A stretch of 33,688 bases of DNA. Source: a bacterium. Its GTDB lineage: Bacteria > Patescibacteriota > Microgenomatia > UBA10105 > UBA927. The stretch is from NCBI GenBank assembly GCA_021817785.1, contig JAKAFY010000016.1, forward strand, positions 1 to 33,688, read 5' to 3'. Below the pieces are notes generated by a model. It saw only the letters and a list, made by a program, of their open reading frames with translations. It was not told the DNA's origin and did not search any database. Positions 15,219-21,643 of the stretch are shown here, piece after piece. The position numbers and the translations under genes are program-made. Numbering within the stretch: position 1 is the stretch's first letter; every line of letters starts with the position of its first letter.

Positions 15219-15485
15219 ATGTACACCGTCTATATCCTCAAAACGTCTTCGAATACGTTGTATATCGGACAGACAAACGATCTTGAAAAACGGCTTCTCG
15301 CGCATAAAAACAAAACTCGTGAGTCCGCCAAATATATGCGGTACTTTACCTCGTTTGAACTCGTCTATACCGAAACCAAGCGGACGAGAAGTGCCGCCAT
15401 GAAACGGGAAGCCGCGCTCAAGCGGTTGACCCGCGGAAAGAAGGACGAACTGATACGCGTCAAAGGGATGGACGGGATAGTATAA
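15219..15485 (+). CDS. Second stand-alone GIY-YIG nuclease
   Basis: An 88-residue single-domain protein. YTVYILKTSSNTLYIGQTNDLEKRLLAHK carries the GIY-YIG strands and Arg helix, and FELVYTETKRTRSAAMKREAALKRLTRGKKDELI matches the UvrC-like mini-GIY-YIG C-terminus (REAALKRLTR). It is clearly a different branch from the tRNA-associated copy (11042-11287). No tRNA fragment flanks it. The last codon lies in a GTATAATAG segment whose TATAAT is the -10 of the Ni/Co permease. Biological role unknown. Confidence 0.85.
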   Translation: MYTVYILKTSSNTLYIGQTNDLEKRLLAHKNKTRESAKYMRYFTSFELVYTETKRTRSAAMKREAALKRLTRGKKDELIRVKGMDGIV

Positions 15486-15500
15486 TAGACGATACGTCTA
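15481..15500 (+). promoter_or_regulatory. -10 box and palindromic operator candidate for the Ni/Co permease
   Basis: TATAAT (15481-15486) is followed by TAGACG-ATA-CGTCTA (15486-15500), a perfect 6-bp inverted repeat covering the expected transcription start and touching the ATG at 15500. A repressor bound there would block initiation. No cognate regulator is identified; the HxlR protein downstream is one candidate. Confidence 0.45.
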
Positions 15501-16564
15501 TGAACATACTTCTTGAAAAAATCAGCGCGTTGTACCGCCGTCTTTCGCCGTCATTCCGCCGCCGGCTTATCGGCATAAGTGCCATCCTTATCCTCCTCAA
15601 CATCAGTGTCATTACCCTGACGTTTTATGGAGCTATGACAAACCCCACGCTGTTGGGGTTGGTGTTGCTCGCATACGGGCTGGGGTTGCGCCATGCAGTG
15701 GATGCCGATCATATCGCAGCCATAGACAATACGACGAGAAAGCTGATGTCAGACGGGCAGCGGCCGGTGGCCGTAGGATTTTTCTTTTCGTTGGGACACT
15801 CGACGATCGTCATACTGCTTTCGGTCATACTGGCAGTTTCTGCGTCTTTTGTCACCACCAACCTGCCGTCGCTTCGGGAAGCCGGTTCGGTGATCGGTAC
15901 GGGGGTGTCGAGCTTTTTCCTGTTGATGATCGGTATCATCAACCTCATTACGCTTATCGACATATTCAAACTCTGGTCCAATGTGACAAAGGGGAAAATC
16001 CGCAACGAACACGAGATCCATACGCACCTTCATGTCACCGGATTTCTTGCCAGGATTTTTACGCCGTTTCTTCGGGCGGTGACCAGAAGCTGGCACATGT
16101 ACTTCGTGGGGTTTCTGTTCGGACTGGGGTTTGATACGGCAAGCGAAGTAGGGTTGCTCAGTCTGTCCGCCGTCACCGGCGCGCGGGGAGTGCCCGTGTG
16201 GGAAGTGCTGCTGCTTCCCATGGCATTTACTGCCGGTATGTCCCTCATAGATACAATAGACGGCATCCTTATGCTCGGTGCGTACGGATGGGCATACCTT
16301 AACCCAATACGCAAGCTCTATTACAATATGAACATCACGCTTATTTCGGTGATCATTGCGCTGTTTATCGGAGGCATAGAGGCGCTGCAGCTTTTGAGCG
16401 GCCCGCTTCATCTTACCGGGCCGTTTTTCCGGTATGTGCAAAACATGAATATAGGAAATTTCGGCTATATCATCATCCTGACGTTTGTGCTGAGTTGGAT
16501 CGTATCCGTCCTGGTATATAAGATAAAGGGGTACGACCGGATAGATTTGTCCAAACGTCCATAA
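15500..16564 (+). CDS. Nickel/cobalt transporter, NiCoT (HoxN/NixA) family
   Basis: A 354-residue, roughly eight-TM permease importing Ni2+ or Co2+. The family signature in TM2, RHAVDADHIAAID, is at residues 64-76; SLGHSTIV (signature two), FGLGFDTASEVGLL (signature three) and MSLIDTIDGILM (signature four) follow in order. A cytoplasmic His-containing loop (HEIHTHLHV) separates the halves. Ni versus Co preference cannot be read. No nickel enzyme (hydrogenase, urease) or B12 gene lies in the window. Followed at 15 bp by the FTR1 permease, suggesting a metal-uptake operon with the HxlR gene. Confidence 0.93.
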   Translation: MNILLEKISALYRRLSPSFRRRLIGISAILILLNISVITLTFYGAMTNPTLLGLVLLAYGLGLRHAVDADHIAAIDNTTRKLMSDGQRPVAVGFFFSLGHSTIVILLSVILAVSASFVTTNLPSLREAGSVIGTGVSSFFLLMIGIINLITLIDIFKLWSNVTKGKIRNEHEIHTHLHVTGFLARIFTPFLRAVTRSWHMYFVGFLFGLGFDTASEVGLLSLSAVTGARGVPVWEVLLLPMAFTAGMSLIDTIDGILMLGAYGWAYLNPIRKLYYNMNITLISVIIALFIGGIEALQLLSGPLHLTGPFFRYVQNMNIGNFGYIIILTFVLSWIVSVLVYKIKGYDRIDLSKRP

Positions 16565-16579
16565 GTTTTTTTACACGTT

Positions 16580-17416
16580 ATGTTTACGACCGCCGTCATC
16601 GCGTTCCGGGAATTTTTGGAGGCGTTTCTTATCGTCGGGGTGTTTTTGGGTATTTCCAAAACGCTCCGTCTCCGGCGGGAATTGGAGATCATCCTTGCCG
16701 CAGCCGCCGGCATCGCAAGTTCCCTAGTTCTCGCCGTCTGCGTATATGCGTTGGGGGATCATGCCCGGTTGATATTCACCGAGCAAAATGCCGACCTGTT
16801 GGAAAGTTATCTTCTGATTTTTTCCGGGGCATTCATTGCATACGTCGCATTTTCCCTCCATGACACGGTACGCAAAAGCCGTGGGGGAAGCCTGCTTATG
16901 GCGCACAAAAAATTACAGCAGCGGGTATTTGACGCTTCATTATTTTTTACCATCGTATTCATCGTTTTGCGCGAAGGATTTGAAGTGGTACTTTTTACGG
17001 CAAGCGTCGCCCTGTTTTCCGGATTCATGCAAAACGTCGCGGGCGTGTTGGCAGGATTTGCCGCTGCCATGATCCTCGGATTATCCGTAAGTGTTGCATA
17101 TATACGGTTTCCGTTCGGCAGGATATTCCGGGTGACGGAATATATGATTATCTATCTGGGCGCAGTCCTAACCCAGCGCGGTGTTACGTTGTTACTGGAC
17201 ACGCAGTTTCATGTGCGGATGTCCCGGATGGTTCCGTTGCCGCTCGCATTTCTTCCGGCGGACGGCACATTTGCCGGGCATCTTATCCAGGGACTTTTTG
17301 GCATAGACCGGCAATTCAGCGTCGGCAGGCTGGGTATTATGCTGGTATATATGGGGGCCGTATACATCATATTTTTTCGGCGCAGGCTCCGCAGGATAGC
17401 GCGGGAAGTCGTATGA
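16580..17416 (+). CDS. FTR1/EfeU family high-affinity iron permease
   Basis: A 278-residue, seven-TM permease. It carries the paired REXXE motifs of FTR1: REFLE at residues 10-14 in TM1 and REGFE at 131-135 in TM4, both lying in hydrophobic helices as required for ferric iron conduction. The bacterial EfeU family normally works with EfeO/EfeB or a cupredoxin partner; none is adjacent. Lies 15 bp after the NiCoT gene on the same strand, so the two are probably cotranscribed. Confidence 0.9.
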   Translation: MFTTAVIAFREFLEAFLIVGVFLGISKTLRLRRELEIILAAAAGIASSLVLAVCVYALGDHARLIFTEQNADLLESYLLIFSGAFIAYVAFSLHDTVRKSRGGSLLMAHKKLQQRVFDASLFFTIVFIVLREGFEVVLFTASVALFSGFMQNVAGVLAGFAAAMILGLSVSVAYIRFPFGRIFRVTEYMIIYLGAVLTQRGVTLLLDTQFHVRMSRMVPLPLAFLPADGTFAGHLIQGLFGIDRQFSVGRLGIMLVYMGAVYIIFFRRRLRRIAREVV

Positions 17417-17455
17417 TATACTGATCAATACTATAGAAGATGTAGTAAAGAATCC
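17414..17455 (+). promoter_or_regulatory. HxlR gene promoter with possible operator
   Basis: Extended -10 TGATATACT (17414-17422) overlaps the FTR1 stop. It is followed by TGATCA and a second ATACT, giving ATACTGATCA/ATACTATAGA in 10-bp tandem. It could be an autoregulatory site. Confidence 0.35.
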
Positions 17456-17758
17456 ATGAATACAAAGCCGCATTGTCCCAGTGCCAATCTCCGGATGCTT
17501 GGTGATTATTGGACGCTTTCTGTCATCCAGGCATTACAGTCCGGCGAAAAGCGGTTTTGCGAAGTGGAGCGGACGCTTACCGGCATCAACCCGACCACAC
17601 TTACAAATAGGCTAAAGAAGTTGGAAAAATCGCTTATGATCAAACGCCGTGAAGAAACGGTGGACAAATTATCCGTGACCTACTCGCTGACCGAAAAAGG
17701 ACGCGCCGTACTTCCCGTCATACGGGAAATGGCACTATTCGCCTCTAAGTTTGCGTAA
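17456..17758 (+). CDS. HxlR-family winged-helix transcriptional regulator
   Basis: A 100-residue DNA-binding protein of the HxlR/DUF24 MarR-like type. It starts with the family's typical CP...L..LGDYWTLSVIQAL, then FCEVERTLTGINPTTLTNRLKKLEKSLMIKRRE (recognition helix and start of the wing) and VTYSLTEKGRAVLPVI. A single Cys near the N-terminus (Cys 7) is at the position used as a redox sensor in some family members. It lies 39 bp downstream of the FTR1 gene with its own extended -10 box. Likely targets are its own promoter or the neighbouring metal genes; this is inference. Confidence 0.92.
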   Translation: MNTKPHCPSANLRMLGDYWTLSVIQALQSGEKRFCEVERTLTGINPTTLTNRLKKLEKSLMIKRREETVDKLSVTYSLTEKGRAVLPVIREMALFASKFA

Positions 17759-17812
17759 TGGGTCGAGTGTACATATTGTTACAGCTCATTTTCAGATTCC
17801 CAGGCTAGTCTT

Positions 17813-17834
17813 AGGCATATGCCTGTGGTATAAA
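17813..17834 (+). promoter_or_regulatory. 12-bp palindrome and extended -10 upstream of DUF2079 gene
   Basis: AGGCATATGCCT (17813-17824) is a perfect palindrome 4 bp upstream of the TATAAA box (17829-17834, preceded by TGG). It lies in the spacer region where a repressor would act. Regulator unknown. Confidence 0.4.
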
Positions 17835-17850
17835 ATAGCAACGTATTCTG

Positions 17851-19326
17851 ATGAACAGTGCTTATCTCTCTATTCACCGACTGATCAACCGCTGGACTCC
17901 ACGCAATATATTGTGGTTTGCCATCATAGGGTTCATGGTGTATTTTACCTTCGTTGCCTTTGCCAGACACGACAACTTCTATTCCCTGCGACTTGATTTA
18001 GGAAACATGGATCAGACGGTGTGGAATGTGCTGCACGGCAACGGGTTCACGCTTACGGATCCCATGGGGACTGCACAGGAATCCAGGCTGGCCGTCCACG
18101 CAGATTTTCTGATGATTCTGATGGCCCCGCTGTACCTTCTGTGGTCCAACCCGAAAATGCTGATCGTTGTCCAGGTAGTCATCGTGTGTCTGGGTGCGCT
18201 TCCGTTGTACTGGATCGTACGCGACAGGTTGAAGTCGCAAAAACTCGCGCTCCTTTTTGCATTGGGATACCTGTTGTATCCGCCGCTTGAGCGGATGATG
18301 CTTCATGATTTCCATGCGGTCGCATTGTCTACGACGTTCTTGCTGTTTGCCTACTGGTACATGATCAAAGAACGGTACGGATGGTTTGTGGTATTTGCCG
18401 TGCTTTCTGCATTCGGAAAAGAGCAGGTATGGCTTGCCGTAGGACTTATGGGGGTATACATCGCCATACGGAATAAACGGGTGGTATTGGGGCTGGTTAC
18501 CGCGGGGCTCGGGTTCTTTTTCTTTTATTACCTTTTTTGGAAGGCCATCCCGGCCGTGACTCCCGCGAGGCAGCATTTTGCCCTTACGTATTTATCGGAT
18601 TTCGGTGACCGTCAGAACGCCATCATAAAAAATATCATTGAGAACCCATGGTCGGTCATCCGTACGGCACTACTCCCGGACCGTCTGTATTATTATTTCC
18701 AGCTGCTGCTTCCCGTCGCATTTCTTCCTCTGTTTGCGCCGTGGGCGCTGCTGTTCGGAGCACACAGCATGCTTATCAATGTGCTGAGTAACAACACACT
18801 CATGCGCCAGATAGATTACCAATATACGAGCGATATCACGCCGTTTGTGTTTATCGCCGCGGCAGAAGGATATGCCGTTCTTCGCACGTGGCTTTCCCGC
18901 CTGCGGTATACGAATCATCATGTCCGGCTGTTACGGTGGCTGCCGGTTATCGTTATAACTACTATCGTCGGCACCTCCGTCGCATGGGGAGAATTGCCGA
19001 TGGAAATGCAATCGCGGTTTTTGTATTTTACGTCGTCCAAACCGGAAAACGAAACTATCCGCAGGGTAGAAGCCATGATGAAGCCGGTGTATACTGTGTC
19101 GGTAACGAATAATATCGGCGCGCATTTTTCCGAACGGAAATATCTGTATAATTTCCCACTGAATGCGCTTACCGCGGATTATTCGATAGCGCTGTTGGGA
19201 GACCAGTATGCATGGCCCAGCGGAGACGCACAAAAGGCAGCCGTGGACGCGTTATTAAAAAGCCCGGAGTATACGCTCGTCGTACATGAGAATGATTTTT
19301 ATGCCTTTAAACGGAAAGGATTATGA
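17851..19326 (+). CDS. DUF2079 polytopic membrane protein, possible GT-C type glycosyltransferase
   Basis: A 491-residue membrane protein with about ten hydrophobic segments. The N-terminal FARHDNFYSLRLDLGNMDQTVWNVLHGNGF, followed by ESRLAVHADFLMILMAPLY, is diagnostic of DUF2079. Its acidic/His residues in the first extracytoplasmic loop resemble the catalytic loop of lipid-linked-sugar GT-C enzymes. The C-terminal soluble part ends in YALVVHENDFYAFKRKGL-like sequence. The stop overlaps the start of the GT2 gene, so the two probably act together, perhaps with the GT2 making a polyprenyl-phosphate sugar used by this protein. Function unproven. Confidence 0.85.
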   Translation: MNSAYLSIHRLINRWTPRNILWFAIIGFMVYFTFVAFARHDNFYSLRLDLGNMDQTVWNVLHGNGFTLTDPMGTAQESRLAVHADFLMILMAPLYLLWSNPKMLIVVQVVIVCLGALPLYWIVRDRLKSQKLALLFALGYLLYPPLERMMLHDFHAVALSTTFLLFAYWYMIKERYGWFVVFAVLSAFGKEQVWLAVGLMGVYIAIRNKRVVLGLVTAGLGFFFFYYLFWKAIPAVTPARQHFALTYLSDFGDRQNAIIKNIIENPWSVIRTALLPDRLYYYFQLLLPVAFLPLFAPWALLFGAHSMLINVLSNNTLMRQIDYQYTSDITPFVFIAAAEGYAVLRTWLSRLRYTNHHVRLLRWLPVIVITTIVGTSVAWGELPMEMQSRFLYFTSSKPENETIRRVEAMMKPVYTVSVTNNIGAHFSERKYLYNFPLNALTADYSIALLGDQYAWPSGDAQKAAVDALLKSPEYTLVVHENDFYAFKRKGL

Positions 19327-20279
19327 TGAAACGCACTCCCACTATGAAACAACGGACGGTCAGTTTCGTCATCCCCGTCTATAACGAGCGGCCAAGCCTG
19401 CGGGAACTTACGGCGTCCATCAAAAAAGTGTCCGCGGCGAAGGATTGGGCGCCGGAATATATCTTCGTGGACGACGGAAGCACCGACGGATCGTTTGATG
19501 AGCTTATCGCATTCAAAAAAGTCTCAAAAGACCCCGTGACGATCATCCGTTTCCGAAAAAATTGCGGCAAATCCATGGCGCTTGCGGAAGCGTTCCGTAT
19601 CGCCCGCGGAGACGTACTGGTGACGCTGGATGCGGATTTACAGGACGACCCGAGGGAGATTCCCAAACTCATGGCCAAGCTGGACGAAGGGTACGGACTG
19701 GTCGTCGGATGGAGAAAAGACCGGCAGGATCATCAGAACAAGCTTCGGTTGTCCCGTTTTTTTAACCGGGTAGTTGCCGTATCCTCCCGCGTCCCGCTCC
19801 ACGACATGAATTGCGGCATGAAAGTCATGCGGCGGGCAGTCGCGGAAGAAATAGACGTCTACGGGGAGCTCCATCGTTTTATCCCGGTACTGGCTGCCGC
19901 CCGGGGATTTACCGTTTCCGAAGTCGAAATCGTCCATCACGCCCGGAAATACGGTGAGTCGAAATTCGGGAACACCCGCATATTCCGCGCGCCGTTTGAT
20001 CTCATGACGACATTATTTCTGACGACCTTCCGGACAAGGCCGTTGCAGATATTCGGCCCCGTCGGCATTTCCTTTATCGGGGTAGGGAGTGTCGCGCTCA
20101 TATATCTATCCGTTCTTCATTTTTTGGGGACGTCGATCGGGCGGAGGCCGCTCCTGTTTTTCGGGATCCTGCTTATTCTTTTCGGCGTACAATTGCTGTC
20201 AACCGGTTTGATAGGGGAGCTTATTACCAAGGCAAATATCCGCAAAGAAACCGGTCCGATCGAGGAGATTATCACCTGA
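19323..20279 (+). CDS. GT2 family glycosyltransferase (Dpm1/GtrB-like, polyprenyl-phosphate type)
   Basis: A 318-residue inverting glycosyltransferase. VSFVIPVYNERPSL is the nucleotide-binding start and VDDGSTDGS the UDP loop. TLDADLQDDP (about 101-110) is the extended DXD motif typical of polyprenyl-phosphate sugar synthases. NCGMKVMRR, HRFIPVLAAARG and HHARKYGESKFG follow, as in GtrB/ArnC-like proteins. Two C-terminal TM helices (PVGISFIGVGSVALIYLSVL; LLFFGILLILFGVQLLSTGLIG) anchor it to the membrane. Several ATGs are possible (19323, 19326, 19344); the first overlaps the DUF2079 stop, suggesting translational coupling. A rho-independent terminator follows. Confidence 0.92.
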   Translation: MMKRTPTMKQRTVSFVIPVYNERPSLRELTASIKKVSAAKDWAPEYIFVDDGSTDGSFDELIAFKKVSKDPVTIIRFRKNCGKSMALAEAFRIARGDVLVTLDADLQDDPREIPKLMAKLDEGYGLVVGWRKDRQDHQNKLRLSRFFNRVVAVSSRVPLHDMNCGMKVMRRAVAEEIDVYGELHRFIPVLAAARGFTVSEVEIVHHARKYGESKFGNTRIFRAPFDLMTTLFLTTFRTRPLQIFGPVGISFIGVGSVALIYLSVLHFLGTSIGRRPLLFFGILLILFGVQLLSTGLIGELITKANIRKETGPIEEIIT

Positions 20280-20289
20280 TGTACGCGTG

Positions 20290-20307
20290 AAGCATTGTAT
20301 GCTTTTT
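20290..20307 (+). terminator. Rho-independent terminator after GT2 gene
   Basis: AAGCAT-TGT-ATGCTT followed by a T-run, 10 nt after the GT2 stop. The stem is short and only moderately GC-rich, but its position and T-tract fit. Confidence 0.6.
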
Positions 20308-20329
20308 TACAGGTGTTTTTCAGCGGACG

Positions 20330-20340
20330 TGCGATACTAT
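20330..20340 (+). promoter_or_regulatory. Extended -10 promoter of the flavin electron-transfer cassette
   Basis: TGCGATACT (TG-C-GATACT) ends 10 nt before the ATG at 20349; the overlapping TACTAT ends 8 nt before it. No Shine-Dalgarno is present. Placed directly after the terminator of the preceding operon. Confidence 0.45.
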
Positions 20341-20348
20341 ATCACGAT

Positions 20349-20879
20349 ATGAAAAAATTCTTTTTATCCCTTTCGGTCATCGCTGCGTTTGTCGTCTATT
20401 CGGTGATCCGGCAGGGGCCGGACGGCATCCAGCCTGCGACGACGCCATTGGCAGGAGACATCCCCACACCAAGTCCCGAACCGTCGGCCACACCGCAACC
20501 GGTAGTTCCTACCAGTGCGCCTTCCGTCAATACTCCGCCCGCCGTAGCCCCTACGTCTCCTCCGCCCGCTCCGACCAAAGCGCCGTCCAAAGGGCAGTAT
20601 ACCGATGGCACCTATACCGGGGATGTGTTTGATGCGTTTTATGGAAACGTACAGGTACAGGCAGTCGTTTCCGGCGGGAAGATTACGGATGTCCGGTTTT
20701 TGCAGTATCCCAACGACCGCGGGACATCTATAGAAATAAATTCCCAGGCAATGCCGATGTTACGGGCGGAAGCCATACAGGCCCAAAGCGCAAATGTCGA
20801 CGCCATTTCCGGCGCATCAGATACGAGCAGTGCGTTTATCCAATCGCTGGGAACCGCTCTTACGAAAGCAAAAGTATGA
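20349..20879 (+). CDS. Exported/anchored FMN-binding domain protein (flavinylation substrate)
   Basis: A 176-residue protein. Residues 3-20 form a signal anchor (KFFLSLSVIAAFVVYSV). Residues about 28-80 are a low-complexity Pro/Thr/Ser/Ala linker that would span the cell wall. Residues about 84-175 are an FMN-binding domain (YTDGTYTGDVFDAFYGNVQVQAVVSGGKITDV). The covalent flavinylation site reads DAISGASDTS (151-160). ApbE normally modifies the Thr of D-x-x-(S/T)-G-A-T; Ser 157 occupies that place here. The gene for ApbE overlaps its stop by 4 nt and an NqrB/RnfD-FNR fusion follows, so it is likely the extracytoplasmic one-electron carrier of that module. ATG 20349 gives a clean signal anchor, unlike the track's start at 20295. 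Confidence 0.88.
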   Translation: MKKFFLSLSVIAAFVVYSVIRQGPDGIQPATTPLAGDIPTPSPEPSATPQPVVPTSAPSVNTPPAVAPTSPPPAPTKAPSKGQYTDGTYTGDVFDAFYGNVQVQAVVSGGKITDVRFLQYPNDRGTSIEINSQAMPMLRAEAIQAQSANVDAISGASDTSSAFIQSLGTALTKAKV

Positions 20880-21643
20880 AACAGACACGTATATTGTGGG
20901 ACATGCCCATCACAGTAGAGTTGCGCGACGGAGAGGGGAGCGCCTGCGATATCGAAGCGGTCTATGGATATTTCCGCCATGTGGACGACGTATTCAGCAC
21001 GTTTAAAAAAAGCAGCGAAATTTCCCGTATCAACCGTGGGGAGGTCGCCGCTTCTGACTGGAGCCGGGAATGTTCGGAGGTCATACGGCTTTGTGAAGCC
21101 ACCAAACGGCAGACCGGCGGATTTTTTTCCCATATGCATCACGGAATCGTGGATCCGTTGGGGATGGTAAAAGGATGGGCCATACACAATGCAGCAGATG
21201 CACTGCGGAGGAATAACGTCAACAATTTTTATATCGATGCCGGCGGGGATATGGAAATAAGCGGTCATCGCCAGACCAACGAACCGTGGCGCATAGGAAT
21301 ACGGGATCCGTTTCATCGGGGTGCGATCGTAAAAACGCTCGCGTTATCCGACTGCGGGATCGCAACCAGTGGCACTTATATACGCGGCGACCACATCTAT
21401 GATCCCGTCGGAAAACGGGCTGCAGTTTCCGATGTGGTAAGTCTTACCGTGGTGGGACCGAATGCGTATGAAGCGGACCGGTTTGCGACGGCAGCATTCG
21501 CAATGGGCGAAAAAGGCATAAAATTTATCTTGGCGCTGCCCGGCTTTGAAGGATATCAGATCAATGCGCGCGGGATTGCGACATTTACTCCGGGATTTGA
21601 ACGGTTTGTGGCAACATATGAACTACATCATTGGGCTCGTTGA
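20876..21643 (+). CDS. apbE: FAD:protein FMN transferase ApbE
   Basis: Transfers FMN from FAD to Ser/Thr of target proteins. The 255-residue protein has the family's order of motifs: DDVFSTFKKSSEISRIN (DxxxSxF...S.ixrlN), GMVKGWAIHNAADAL (KGxAvD..A), YIDAGGDMEISG (AGGD), CGIATSGTY (ATSG) and IYDPVGKR (H-I-x-DP-x-tG), then EADRFATAAFAMG with the Mg-binding region. Unlike many ApbE proteins it shows no signal peptide or lipobox, which suggests cytoplasmic flavinylation or translocation by another route. The start overlaps the FMN-binding gene stop (ATGA), and its end overlaps the next gene by 26 bp, indicating one translationally coupled operon. The obvious substrate is the preceding protein. 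Confidence 0.93.
   Translation: MKQTRILWDMPITVELRDGEGSACDIEAVYGYFRHVDDVFSTFKKSSEISRINRGEVAASDWSRECSEVIRLCEATKRQTGGFFSHMHHGIVDPLGMVKGWAIHNAADALRRNNVNNFYIDAGGDMEISGHRQTNEPWRIGIRDPFHRGAIVKTLALSDCGIATSGTYIRGDHIYDPVGKRAAVSDVVSLTVVGPNAYEADRFATAAFAMGEKGIKFILALPGFEGYQINARGIATFTPGFERFVATYELHHWAR

Noticed and set aside
21546-21617. Upstream start of the NqrB-FNR fusion
   Set aside because: It would overlap apbE by almost 100 bp in another frame; ATG 21618 starts just before the first TM segment.
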